Source of the DNA: Dictyobacter formicarum
Lineage (GTDB): Bacteria; Chloroflexota; Ktedonobacteria; Ktedonobacterales; Ktedonobacteraceae
NCBI RefSeq assembly: GCF_016587435.1
Contig: NZ_BNJJ01000006.1
Coordinates: forward strand, 310,001 to 374,000
DNA length: 64,000 nucleotides
Direction of reading: 5' to 3'
The translations under genes were made by a program, and so were the position numbers. Below are positions 53,101 through 60,650 of this stretch, one piece after another (the first letter of the stretch is position 1; each line of letters opens with the position of its first letter). The notes below the pieces were generated by a model. It searched no databases. It had not been told where the DNA came from and saw only the letters and a program-made list of their open reading frames with translations.

Positions 53101-53751
53101 GACTTTGAGCCGCGGCTTGAGCGCATGCTGCGCGAGGCACGCCAGCAGCGCTACCTCCAACCCAAAGTAGTCTATGGCTATTATCCCTGCCAATCCAGTG
53201 GCAATGAACTACTTGTGTATGATCCAGTACAGTTCCAGCAGGATGGCCAGTTACGCGAAGTGACGCGCTTTGTCTTCCGCCGCCAGACCGAGCATGACCG
53301 CCTCTGCATGGCAGACTACTTCGCGTCGGTGGAGAGCGGCAAGGTCGATGTGCTCCCCTTACAGGTAGTCACTATGGGACACGAGGCCAGCAACACCATT
53401 CAGGCGCTACAGGATACGGGTCAGTATTCAGAGGCCTACTTCTTGCATGGACTGGCTGTCGAGATGGCGGAGGGACTGGCTGAATATACCAATCGCGTGG
53501 TACGCCAGGAGCTTGGCCTGACGGATGAGGCCCGTGGCCGTCGCTATAGCTGGGGCTATCCTGCCATTCCAGACCTGACCGATCACGAAAAGCTCTTTAA
53601 GCTGCTTCCCGTCGAGCAAAGCATCGGCGTCACTCTGACGGAGGCCCACCAGTTGGTCCCTGAGCAGTCAACAGCCGCGATGATCACCCACCACCAGCAA
53701 GCGGTATACTTCGCTATCCGCGTGCAAAATGAGGAGGCGGTCGGCGTCTAA
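50167..53751 (+). CDS. metH: Cobalamin-dependent methionine synthase
   Basis: 1194 residues with all four modules. The homocysteine-binding barrel carries zinc-site Cys in GLNCSTGPEHM and GGCCGSSHEHL. The pterin-binding barrel starts at LLVGERVNSTGSRKAKQALL. A B12 cap and Rossmann domain follow, with the lower-axial ligand His756 in GDVHDIGKN. The C-terminal AdoMet reactivation domain includes RRYSWGYPAIPDLTDHEKLF. The length is close to the E. coli enzyme, but the pterin barrel and cap are separated as usual. It methylates homocysteine to methionine. The ribosome site GGAGGAAAT is strong. Confidence 0.96.
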   Translation: MSRFLDTLAQRILIYDGAMGTNIQRYQLTAEDYGGEATEGCNEYLVLTRPNVIEEIHTGFMEAGCDVIETDSFTASRLKLDEYGLGHLTHEINLAAAQLARKVADRFSTPEQPRFVAGSVGPTGMLPSSDDPLLSNITYQQLASIFREQGKSLLEGGVDVLLIETSQDILEVRAAITGLRQAMQDTGRQVPIQAQVSLDTSGRMLLGTDIAAVMTTLVALRVDIVGLNCSTGPEHMREPVRFLAENCPLPISTIPNAGIPLNVNGQAVYPMEPEPMAQALKEFVTEFGVNIIGGCCGSSHEHLQAIVKACRNAPRQPRPIADNNIVQKNFQQIIPPFLSSGIRAVSMQQDPAPLLVGERVNSTGSRKAKQALLADDYDTLLAIGREQVEGGAHVLDVQVALTERTDEDVQMATLVKKLSMGSEAPLVIDSTEASVIKAALEIAPGRVLINSINMEMGRQRIESVLPLALEHGSAVIALTIDENGMGKTTERKVEIAHKIYDICVNEYGLSPNALVFDTLTFPITTGQEELQTAAIETLEAIKRIKAELPGVMTILGVSNGSFGLKMHARAVLNSVFLYHAVKAGLDMAIVNPSHIKPYAEIDDEQRQLADDLIFNRPDALPRYINYFEQHGPQKSDDNDKVDPTEGMEVAERIHWQILHRRKEGIEPLIDQVVAERANSMEVNNNDAAVNVLNTVLLPAMKDVGDRFGAGELILPFVLQSAEVMKRAVAHLENYLEKQEGYTKGKVVLATVYGDVHDIGKNLVNTILSNNGYTVYDLGKQVPLNTILEKAIEVKADAIGLSALLVSTSKQMPLCVKELHKRNLSFPVIIGGAAINRSFGRRILFVDEQKADSVPTPYEPGVFYARDAFEGLDIVDKLTNPPAEREQFVQRIQREALNERQKKNARGAETEPVEQEVVTTPSSSVRPALSIPTPPFWGPRILERIGLEDIAACMDYKTLYRLHWGGKAHGEEFTRLVKQDFEPRLERMLREARQQRYLQPKVVYGYYPCQSSGNELLVYDPVQFQQDGQLREVTRFVFRRQTEHDRLCMADYFASVESGKVDVLPLQVVTMGHEASNTIQALQDTGQYSEAYFLHGLAVEMAEGLAEYTNRVVRQELGLTDEARGRRYSWGYPAIPDLTDHEKLFKLLPVEQSIGVTLTEAHQLVPEQSTAAMITHHQQAVYFAIRVQNEEAVGV

Positions 53752-53771
53752 ACAACAGGAAACATGACCTT

Positions 53772-53826
53772 GTAGGTGCGTTTTCGAGCTTGTGCGGCAA
53801 AAGCGCCCGCCAGGGGGCGCACCTAC
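53772..53826. repeat. Hairpin repeat after metH, related to the REP-like family
   Basis: Outer arms GTAGGTGCG (53772-53780) and CGCACCTAC (53818-53826). Inner arms GCGCCC (53803-53808) and GGGCGC (53815-53820). GCGTTTTCG and GTGCGGC in the loop recur in the spacer of the 63454-63542 element. It may end metH transcription. Confidence 0.65.
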
Positions 53827-53827
53827 G

Positions 53828-53856
53828 TTGGCGTGGTTGAATTTATGTGATATAAT
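53828..53856 (+). promoter_or_regulatory. Promoter of the cysS leader transcript
   Basis: TTGGCG (53828-53833) and TATAAT (53851-53856) with a 17-base spacer and an extended TG (53848-53849). Transcription from here would give a leader of about 270 bases before the cysS ATG at 54133. Confidence 0.6.
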
Positions 53857-53887
53857 ATTGGCGAAATAATTCAAGAAAACCTGATAT

Positions 53888-54000
53888 GTTGGAGAGATTT
53901 GTGAACATTAGAATGCACAATTGCACCTGTCTATGCGTTCATAGAGGCAGCATCACACAGTAGCTCAGCCCTCTATGAACGTATTGGCGTGTCCTCCAAC
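53888..54000 (+). ncRNA. Structured 5' leader of cysS (candidate)
   Basis: An outer helix GTTGGAG (53888-53894) with CTCCAAC (53994-54000) encloses an inner perfect 12-bp helix CGTTCATAGAGG (53936-53947) with CCTCTATGAACG (53970-53981). A short GTCTG/CAGAC stem follows (54036-54040, 54062-54066). Intervening bases include TAGCTCAG, but no tRNA fold forms. No T-box sequence (AGGGTGGNACCGCG) is present. The leader is long for a gene with its own good ribosome site, so cis-regulation is plausible but unproven. Confidence 0.45.
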
Positions 54001-54132
54001 AGCCATTAGTATTAGCTTCCCCCCACACGTCTTCCGTCTGAGCTGCTACCTCGTAAGATACCAGACTGATACAATAGAGCACATACGCACGCACACAAGC
54101 ACAATAACTCAGCTTATAGAGGAGATTTGCTC

Positions 54133-55557
54133 ATGTCAACGATAGCAAGCAAACCAGTTTACCTGTACAATACATTGACGCGCACCAAGGAACTGTTCAA
54201 GCCGTTACACGCCCCTAAAGTAGGGATTTATAACTGCGGACCCACCGTTTATAAAGATATTCACATCGGCAATCTACGTTCATTTACCACCACCGACTGG
54301 CTACGCCGTATACTTGAGTACAATGGCTACGACGTCACGCTGGTCCGTAACATCACCGATGTTGGTCACCTGCATGAGGATGACGACGCCCGTGGTGGCG
54401 AAGATAAGCTAGAGCATGAGGCGCGCACCACCGGTCGCTCGGCCTATGAGATTGCCGCTCACTATACACAGCAATACATACGTGATAGCGATGAGATGAA
54501 TATCCTGCCACCGCATATAGTGCCAAAGGCCACCGACCATATCCCTGAAATGATTGAGATGACGAACAAGCTGATCGAAAAGGATCTGGCCTACGTCAGC
54601 GATGGCAATGTGTATTACGCGGTCAGCCGCTTTCAAAACTATGGCGCACTGTCCGGAAACACAGTCGAAAATCTGCGCGCCGGTGGCCATGGACGTGCGC
54701 AGATGGAGGTGGCCGAAGATAAACAGAATTCAGAGGATTTTGCGCTCTGGAAGCATGGCGACGCCACGCGACAGATGAACTGGGAGAGTCCCTGGGGCGT
54801 TGGTTTTCCAGGCTGGCACATTGAATGCTCTGCCATGGCCACCAAATACCTGGGCGAACAATTTGATATCCATACCGGCGGCATCGACCTGGTCTTTCCC
54901 CACCATGAAGACGAAATCGCTCAGAGTCAGGGTGCGACCGACAAGCAGCCCGTCCAGTACTGGGTACACAATGAGTTCCTGGACTTCGGCAACAGCAAGA
55001 TGTCGCGCTCGGTTGGCAACGTCTTGCTCTTGAGCACATTGAAAGAGCGCAACATCGAGCCGATGGCGTATCGCTACCTGCTCTTAACGGCGCACTATCG
55101 CTCGAAACTCAATTTTACCGATGATTCAATCAATGCCGCCCAGAACGCCTTGAATAATCTACGCGCGGATATTGCTGATCTTCCTGTGACCGATGCGCCA
55201 GCTGTCTGGTCAGAAGAGGCGCAGCGTACACGCGAGGCGTTCCATGAAGCAATTAATAATGATATGGACCTGCCAGTGGCAATCAGTATCACCCGTGAGG
55301 CAGCACGCACCAACAAAATCGCGCCCGCCGAACGGCGCCACCTGATACTGGATTTTGATCGGGTGCTGGGTCTGCAACTGGATAAAGTGGCACCAAAGGC
55401 TCCCGTAACCATCAGCGATCAGGCGCAAGAACTGGTACGCCAGCGGGACGCCGCGCGGGCCGCACGCAACTGGAAAGAGTCGGATCGCCTGCGTGATCAA
55501 CTGAAAAGTATGGGCTTTGAAGTGCGCGATACCCCACAGGGCACGCAATTGGTGTAA
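54133..55557 (+). CDS. cysS: Cysteinyl-tRNA synthetase
   Basis: 474 residues from ATG 54133 (GAGGAG eight bases upstream). The HIGH motif is VYKDIHIGNLRSF, preceded by the zinc Cys35 in NCGPTVY. The KMSKS motif is NSKMSRSVGN. PGWHIECSAMA and HHEDEIAQS match the catalytic fold. The DALR-type C-terminal helical domain is intact to NWKESDRLRDQLK. It charges tRNA-Cys. The gene stands behind a long, structured leader with its own promoter. A perfect palindrome follows the stop codon. Confidence 0.96.
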   Translation: MSTIASKPVYLYNTLTRTKELFKPLHAPKVGIYNCGPTVYKDIHIGNLRSFTTTDWLRRILEYNGYDVTLVRNITDVGHLHEDDDARGGEDKLEHEARTTGRSAYEIAAHYTQQYIRDSDEMNILPPHIVPKATDHIPEMIEMTNKLIEKDLAYVSDGNVYYAVSRFQNYGALSGNTVENLRAGGHGRAQMEVAEDKQNSEDFALWKHGDATRQMNWESPWGVGFPGWHIECSAMATKYLGEQFDIHTGGIDLVFPHHEDEIAQSQGATDKQPVQYWVHNEFLDFGNSKMSRSVGNVLLLSTLKERNIEPMAYRYLLLTAHYRSKLNFTDDSINAAQNALNNLRADIADLPVTDAPAVWSEEAQRTREAFHEAINNDMDLPVAISITREAARTNKIAPAERRHLILDFDRVLGLQLDKVAPKAPVTISDQAQELVRQRDAARAARNWKESDRLRDQLKSMGFEVRDTPQGTQLV

Positions 55558-55571
55558 TATATTCAAAAAAC

Positions 55572-55611
55572 GCTGGAGGTGCGGGCGAGCATGCTCGCCC
55601 GCACCTCCAGC
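55572..55611. repeat. Perfect 40-bp palindrome after cysS (terminator-like)
   Basis: The whole of 55572-55611 is its own reverse complement, with half-site GCTGGAGGTGCGGGCGAGCA and no loop. It lies 14 bases after the cysS stop. There is no T-run, so termination is uncertain. GGAGGTGC and GCGGGC recur in hairpins at 46630, 58395 and 63359. Confidence 0.85.
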
Positions 55612-55651
55612 ACACCGCCGTGGTATGTTTCCAATAGAAGGAGGACAATCT

Positions 55652-58102
55652 ATGGCATCCTGGTGGCGCAAAAACCTGAACAAAACCGGCGAACTGGGCG
55701 GTTTTGTCAACGGTTTCTATTCACTCTTGACCCATCGTCGACTCCCCTCAACCAGTGGCACCATTCAAATCACAGGACTACATGACCCGGTTGAAATCAT
55801 TACGGATCAATATGGTGTTCCCCATATCTACGCCAGCAACGATGATGATCTCTATTTCGCGCAAGGCTATATTCACGCCCAGGAACGCCTCTGGCAGATG
55901 GACTTGCACCGGCGACTGGGATCTGGTCGCCTCTCCGAGATATTTGGAGATGTCACCCTGGAGACTGATCGCTTTTGCCGCCGCCTGGGCATGCATCGGG
56001 CCGCGGCCGCCGATGTAGCGTCCCTGCCAGAACAGGACCTGCGCATCCTGGAAGCCTATGCCAGCGGTGTCAACAGCTTTATCAGACGTAATCAAAACAA
56101 ATTGCCAGTAGAGTTTCGCCTGCTCAATTATCGGCCCGAACCCTGGAAGCCAGCCGATACGCTCCAATGGGGCAAAGTGCAGGGCTGGACGCTGGGCGGC
56201 AACTGGGAAACTGAACTGATTCGCGCGCGCATCGTCGAGAAGGTAGGAATAGAGTGTGCGGCACAACTAGAGCCGGGCTATGACCCCCAACATCCGCTGA
56301 TTCTGCCGCCAGGCGTTTCTTATCAGGGCATTAATCTGGGCCTGCTAGAACAATACCAGCAAATTCAGACCTTGAGCGGCTTTAGCGTGATGGGAGGCAG
56401 CAATAACTGGGTGGTGGATGGCAGCATGACCGAGAGCGGCGCTCCCTTGCTCTGCAATGATCCGCACCTGGGACAGGCCGCGCCGTCGATCTGGTTTGAG
56501 TGCCACCTGATCTCAAAAGAGCTGGACGTCACCGGAGTCACCTTCCCTGGCGCCCCCGGCGTCATCATCGGGCATAATCAACAGATTGCCTGGGGCGTCA
56601 CCAACGCGGTATCAGATGTACAGGATCTGTATGTGGAGAAGTTCAATCCAGAGAATCCACGTCAGTATGAGTTTGCAGGTCAGTGGGAAGAGGCAGAGGT
56701 CATACGGGAAGAGATCACGATCAAAGGACAGGATATGCCTGTCATTGAAGAGGTACGAATTACGCGCCATGGACCGATTATTACCCATATTCCCGCCATC
56801 TCACAACCTCAAAGCAGCAAGGGGCAAACCAATGAGCTACCGCTGGCATTGCGCTGGACTGGCCTGGAATCCAGTACCCTGGTGTCTGCTATCCGAAACC
56901 TGAACCGTGCCAGCGACTGGCAGGAGTTTCATAGCGCATTACGCGACTGGGATGTGCCAGCGCAAAACTTTGTGTATGCCGATCGGGCAGGCAATATCGG
57001 CTATGTCATGGCCGGCTATATTCCCATTCGAGCCCAGGGACAGGCACTGGTGCCGGTGCCTGGCTGGACAGGAGAGTACGAGTGGACCAGCAGGGTTGCC
57101 TTTGAAGAACTACCCCAGACCTATAACCCGGAACAACATTTTTTGATCACCGCCAATAACCGTGTCATCGATGATGATTATCCTTACTATATCACTCACG
57201 AATGGTTGAACGGCTATCGAGCTCAGCGCATCCAACAAATGCTAACCGAGAAACAAAAAATCACCGTTGAAGATATGTCCACCATTCAAAATGATTATTA
57301 TTGCCTCCCGGCCATCGAGGTCGTGCCCTATATACTTCAGCTGGAGGCCGATACGGCGCTCAAGCGTGCGGCCCATGAAATTTTACAGACCTGGGATTAT
57401 CAGCTCAGCCTCCACAGCATCGGGGCCAGTCTCTATACCACCTTTATACGCAAGTTGGAGCGCCTGGTGCTGGATGCGCTGCTGGGCAATGACGAAATCC
57501 TCATCCAGCAATATCTGGGTAAAAGCCTGAACGCGCTGGGTACATTCAACGGTTATGCTGGTCGCAACAGGCCATTGCTCCTGCGCCTTCTGCGCGAGCA
57601 GCCCGCCAGCTGGTTTGATAACTCGGTCATTCCCAATGGGCCCAAAACGTGGTCGATCGCGCTGGAGCGCGCCTTTGAGGCAACATTAGAAGATTTGAAA
57701 GAGAGACTCGGTAGCAATATTCTGCGCTGGCAGTATGGAGCCATCCATAAAATAAAGTACACACACCCCTTGGGCGCGGTGAAGGCGTTAGAGGGATTCT
57801 TCAATCGTGGTCCCTTCTCTGTTGGTGGCGATAGCGATACCGTTAATGTCGGCTCCTCCATCATCACCGATCCGGAGAATGTGATGGTAGTGCCTTCTTA
57901 CCGCCAGATTATTGATTTAGATCAGTTATCGCGATCGCGTTCAATTCACGCACCAGGTCAATCCGGGTTGCCCGGCAGTAAACACTATGATGACTTTATT
58001 GCCCTCTGGCGGACGGGAGAGACACATCCTATGCTCTATCTTCGAAAAGAGATCGAAGAGCATACAGAAGGAACACTGCATTTAAATCCCAAAAAGTTGT
58101 AA
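55652..58102 (+). CDS. Penicillin acylase family Ntn hydrolase
   Basis: 816 residues from ATG 55652 after AAGGAGGAC. The open frame extends upstream through the palindrome, but no start there is credible. The alpha part includes YGVPHIYASNDDDLYFAQGY and HAQERLWQMDL. The self-cleavage site and nucleophile is Ser250 in GGSNNWVVDG, the N-terminal residue of the mature beta subunit. NDPHLGQAAPSIWFE and PGAPGVIIGHNQQIAWGVTN follow, as in the family. Members cleave acyl side chains from amides such as beta-lactams or acyl-homoserine lactones. No signal peptide is seen, so export is unclear. A terminator follows. Confidence 0.92.
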   Translation: MASWWRKNLNKTGELGGFVNGFYSLLTHRRLPSTSGTIQITGLHDPVEIITDQYGVPHIYASNDDDLYFAQGYIHAQERLWQMDLHRRLGSGRLSEIFGDVTLETDRFCRRLGMHRAAAADVASLPEQDLRILEAYASGVNSFIRRNQNKLPVEFRLLNYRPEPWKPADTLQWGKVQGWTLGGNWETELIRARIVEKVGIECAAQLEPGYDPQHPLILPPGVSYQGINLGLLEQYQQIQTLSGFSVMGGSNNWVVDGSMTESGAPLLCNDPHLGQAAPSIWFECHLISKELDVTGVTFPGAPGVIIGHNQQIAWGVTNAVSDVQDLYVEKFNPENPRQYEFAGQWEEAEVIREEITIKGQDMPVIEEVRITRHGPIITHIPAISQPQSSKGQTNELPLALRWTGLESSTLVSAIRNLNRASDWQEFHSALRDWDVPAQNFVYADRAGNIGYVMAGYIPIRAQGQALVPVPGWTGEYEWTSRVAFEELPQTYNPEQHFLITANNRVIDDDYPYYITHEWLNGYRAQRIQQMLTEKQKITVEDMSTIQNDYYCLPAIEVVPYILQLEADTALKRAAHEILQTWDYQLSLHSIGASLYTTFIRKLERLVLDALLGNDEILIQQYLGKSLNALGTFNGYAGRNRPLLLRLLREQPASWFDNSVIPNGPKTWSIALERAFEATLEDLKERLGSNILRWQYGAIHKIKYTHPLGAVKALEGFFNRGPFSVGGDSDTVNVGSSIITDPENVMVVPSYRQIIDLDQLSRSRSIHAPGQSGLPGSKHYDDFIALWRTGETHPMLYLRKEIEEHTEGTLHLNPKKL

Positions 58103-58215
58103 GGGAAAACACTAAACAAAATTTACAAATCCGTGATAGTTTCTTGAAATTTCGAGCGTATACTGTTGTCATGTGAAATGCTAGAGTGAGTCACAGGCTC
58201 TACGTCACTTGATAC

Positions 58216-58252
58216 GAGGCTTGTCCGCATGTGCAAGCCTCATCATTTTTTT
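58216..58252 (+). terminator. Rho-independent terminator of the acylase gene
   Basis: GAGGCTTG (58216-58223) pairs with CAAGCCTC (58234-58241). T-run 58245-58251. Confidence 0.9.
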
Positions 58253-58343
58253 GGCTCCGCATCTCTTTCCTTCCCAATAAAACTTCGCCCGTCTTTAATC
58301 ACATTATCATGTTGGCATTTTATAAACAAAAGGTGTAGATTTT

Positions 58344-58551
58344 CAGAGTGTGTCTGAAGTCTATCACGATGGGAAGCAAACCGCCCCCGTACGGGCGGGC
58401 GCCTGCGCGCCCGCACCTGTTTTAATGAGTGGTGCAGAAAATGTGTTGTGCACATTTTCTGCACCACTCATTAAAACAGGTTTGAGCTCCGAAGGAGCGT
58501 AGTGTTAGGGGCCGAAGGCGCAAAAAGTCTGACTTTCAGACACTCTCTCAG
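58344..58551. mobile_element. MITE-like element with terminal inverted repeats and a 31-bp palindrome
   Basis: Left end CAGAGTGTGTCTGAAGTC (58344-58361). The right end read on the minus strand is CTGAGAGAGTGTCTGAAAGTC, an imperfect inverted copy. Inside are a GC-rich hairpin (GCGGGCGC 58395-58402 / GCGCCCGC 58407-58414) and a perfect inverted repeat with arms 58415-58445 and 58451-58481 and loop TTGTG. No transposase is encoded. No target duplication is visible. It shares its plan with the block at 402-536. Confidence 0.6.
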
Positions 58552-58604
58552 AGCGACAGGGCTATTGTCAATACACATACATAAAAGAGGGATATAACAT
58601 TCAT

Positions 58605-59768
58605 ATGCAAGAGAAAAGACTCTCCATAGCTCCATCTCCTGGTTGGATATTGTTACCATTACGGCTATTTCTTGGCATTACATTCATTTATGCGGGCATA
58701 CAAAAGCTGGCTGACCCACAGTTCTTTGATCCTCAGAAAGCTGGCTATATTGGCAAGCAGCTGGCGGGATATGCGACGGCATCGCCGTTGAAAGATTTTT
58801 TGCTGCATGTAGCGGTTCCGCATGCCCAGTTCTTCGGTTTTCTGGTCGCTTTCGGAGAGGTTGCTATGGGGGCTGGCGCATTGCTTGGCCTGCTGATGCG
58901 CCCGGCTGCCTTCTTTGGCGCGCTACTCAGCCTGGTCTTTTTTCTCTCAGCCACCTGGCGTGTCTATCCCTACTTCTTTGGCTCTGATATCGTTTTTGTC
59001 TTCGCCTGGTTAACCCTCTTGCTCAATGGCCCTTCCCATACAGGCCTGCCTACCATTGACGAAAGCCTATTCGCACCCGTATTACGGACCGCCAATTCAC
59101 AGCAGCGGTCTCCGGCACTCACCCGGCTGGCAATGCTTATAATAGGCATCAGGCCGCTGGCAGAACCGGTTACACCGGCCCGGAACACGCCACAGCATCA
59201 GGGTCCCAGGCGAGCCACCATTCAACAGACAAGAAGTACACGCCGTGGTTTTCTGATGGGACTGGTTACAGGTGGCATAGGTGCTTTCGGGCTGGCAGCC
59301 GTCGCCATGGCCGCGCGTATTTTAAACACTCAGACACAGGCAGCTTCCCCTATTACACAGCAGCCAACGGCCATTGCGACACAGCCACCCACGCCTTCCC
59401 AGGGTGACGATGGCAATCAGGCCACGCCAACGCCAGCATCCACGGATGCCCCAGCAGGAAACAAAATCGCCCAGGTCAATGCGGTACCGAACAATAGCAG
59501 TGTGCCATTTACTATCAACAGTAGCGGTGAGGCCGGTATGCTGATTCGCCTGCCCAGTGGTAAATTTGTAGCCTATGATCTACGTTGCACCCACGCAGGC
59601 TGCCAGGTAGATTATGATCCACAACAGCACCTCCTCGTCTGCCCATGCCATGGCGCCGAATTTGACCCGGCCCAGCAGGCCAATCCCGTTATGGGTCCAG
59701 CTGAAACCCCATTAACCCCGGTGACCATCCATATCGATAGCACCACCGGCACTATAACGCAGGTATAG
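58605..59768 (+). CDS. DoxX domain fused to a Tat-type-anchored Rieske [2Fe-2S] protein
   Basis: 387 residues in two parts. Residues 12-142 are a four-helix DoxX domain (LFLGITFIYAGIQKLADP and later helices). A Pro/Thr-rich linker follows. Residues 211-217 (STRRGFL) plus a hydrophobic stretch to 238 look like an internal Tat signal-anchor. The Rieske domain has C328-x-H330 and C346-x-x-H349 as cluster ligands, with C333 and C348 as the disulfide pair, and CPCHGAEFD. DoxX proteins are quinone-linked in some archaea; Rieske clusters carry electrons. One chain combining both suggests a quinol-linked electron route. The start is ATG 58605. Confidence 0.85.
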   Translation: MQEKRLSIAPSPGWILLPLRLFLGITFIYAGIQKLADPQFFDPQKAGYIGKQLAGYATASPLKDFLLHVAVPHAQFFGFLVAFGEVAMGAGALLGLLMRPAAFFGALLSLVFFLSATWRVYPYFFGSDIVFVFAWLTLLLNGPSHTGLPTIDESLFAPVLRTANSQQRSPALTRLAMLIIGIRPLAEPVTPARNTPQHQGPRRATIQQTRSTRRGFLMGLVTGGIGAFGLAAVAMAARILNTQTQAASPITQQPTAIATQPPTPSQGDDGNQATPTPASTDAPAGNKIAQVNAVPNNSSVPFTINSSGEAGMLIRLPSGKFVAYDLRCTHAGCQVDYDPQQHLLVCPCHGAEFDPAQQANPVMGPAETPLTPVTIHIDSTTGTITQV

Positions 59769-59844
59769 CGACCTGAAACTAATACTGCTCCACTGGCTAT
59801 TCTAGCCTATAGAGGCATACATATCCCGTTGCAGCAGCTATAAT

Positions 59845-59890
59845 AAGAGAGATTAGTCAATGCTTTTCACGTGGCTAATCTCTCTTTTTT
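59845..59890 (+). terminator. Rho-independent terminator of the DoxX-Rieske gene
   Basis: AAGAGAGATTAG (59845-59856) pairs with CTAATCTCTCTT (59875-59886), ending in a T-run to 59890. Confidence 0.9.
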
Positions 59891-59942
59891 GGGGGCAATA
59901 CACATATATTCTGGTCAGTTCGGTAAAAAGCCTCTTTTTCTC

Positions 59943-59990
59943 TTGACAATAACATAGCATCTAGCTATACTTTCTATAGCAAATAGTTAT
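59943..59990 (+). promoter_or_regulatory. Promoter with two direct 15-bp operator-like repeats for the XRE gene
   Basis: -35 TTGACA (59943-59948) and -10 TATACT (59966-59971) with a 17-base spacer. Two repeats, ATAGCATCTAGCTAT (59954-59968) and ATAGCAAATAGTTAT (59976-59990), are spaced 22 bases apart (two helical turns) and flank the -10. GCTATA (59964-59969) and TATAGC (59975-59980) also form an inverted repeat. The layout is that of a repressor operator pair. Confidence 0.75.
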
Positions 59991-59999
59991 GAGGTAAGC

Positions 60000-60482
60000 A
60001 TGAATCTAGCGGAGAAGATTAAACATTTACGTGAAGTAGAAGGCGAATTGAGAGGGTTTAATCGCCCGATGACGCAAATGGAAGTCGTTAAAACAATGCA
60101 TCAAGAGTTGGGGGTCAGCATAAGTCAGGCCTATCTATCCCAACTCGAGAGCTCAAAGCGACTGCATCTGACGGCATCGAGCCGGGATCTCCTGGCGCGC
60201 TTTTTTAAAGTTCATCCAGGCTATCTTGTGAGCGATCCGCCGGATTATAGCACTGACCTACTCACCGAGGTCGGTCAGGAAAGTGACCGTCTGGGGACAT
60301 GGTTGATAGCCAATGCAGCTGAATGGCGCCGCGAACCAGTATTGAGTGAGCTATTACAATTGCTCGCCGAAGTTGAAGAGCCAAGACGCTACCTGGCGGT
60401 CTTTCGTACATTTATGGAGCTCTCAATTGAAGAGCTGGAAGCAATTATCGATGCCCTGGATATGCAAGAGGAAGCCGAATAA
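60000..60482 (+). CDS. XRE-type helix-turn-helix regulator
   Basis: 160 residues. The N-terminal Cro/C1-type HTH reads PMTQMEVVKTMHQE followed by VSISQAYLSQLESSKRLHLT (about residues 22-60). The C-terminal part is helical and acidic (IEELEAIIDALDMQEEAE), possibly for dimerisation or partner binding. A strong sigma-70-type promoter and a pair of 15-bp direct repeats lie immediately upstream, giving a good case for autoregulation. It precedes the membrane protein, NfeD, flotillin and PspA genes by a 168-base gap and may regulate them. Confidence 0.88.
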   Translation: MNLAEKIKHLREVEGELRGFNRPMTQMEVVKTMHQELGVSISQAYLSQLESSKRLHLTASSRDLLARFFKVHPGYLVSDPPDYSTDLLTEVGQESDRLGTWLIANAAEWRREPVLSELLQLLAEVEEPRRYLAVFRTFMELSIEELEAIIDALDMQEEAE

Positions 60483-60650
60483 AGCCGATTGTATTTTCTA
60501 TCTTTTACCCCGTCTATATATATGGGGTAACGCTTGATAGTGAATGCCCCCGGCAAAGGGTTCAAGCATACAATGTGGAGACTTTGATGAGAGTTTTATC
60601 ACACATTGCCTGTTTAGCAATGTGCCAGCCAAAAACAAGAAGGAGAGGCA

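Larger units (their letters stand above)
58103..58604. other. 502-base intergenic region with terminator and MITE-like element
   Basis: It begins with the acylase gene's terminator (58216-58252), followed by the inverted-repeat element (58344-58551) and a short leader with RBS AGAGGGAT before the DoxX-Rieske gene. The small frame 58243-58467 on the minus strand is inside this repeat and not a gene. Confidence 0.7.

Noticed and set aside
53955..53975. TAGCTCAG segment suggesting a tRNA D-arm
   Set aside because: No acceptor, anticodon or T arm forms around it (no GGTTCRAATCC-type T-loop); it sits between the arms of the cysS leader hairpin.
53888..54132. T-box riboswitch before cysS
   Set aside because: No T-box consensus AGGGTGGNACCGCG or antiterminator was found, so only a generic structured leader is claimed.
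55517..55651. N-terminal extension of the penicillin acylase
   Set aside because: It passes through the cysS end and the 40-bp palindrome; ATG 55652 has an excellent ribosome site.
58243..58467. Minus-strand 74-codon frame
   Set aside because: It lies in the terminator and the inverted-repeat element; no start signals.
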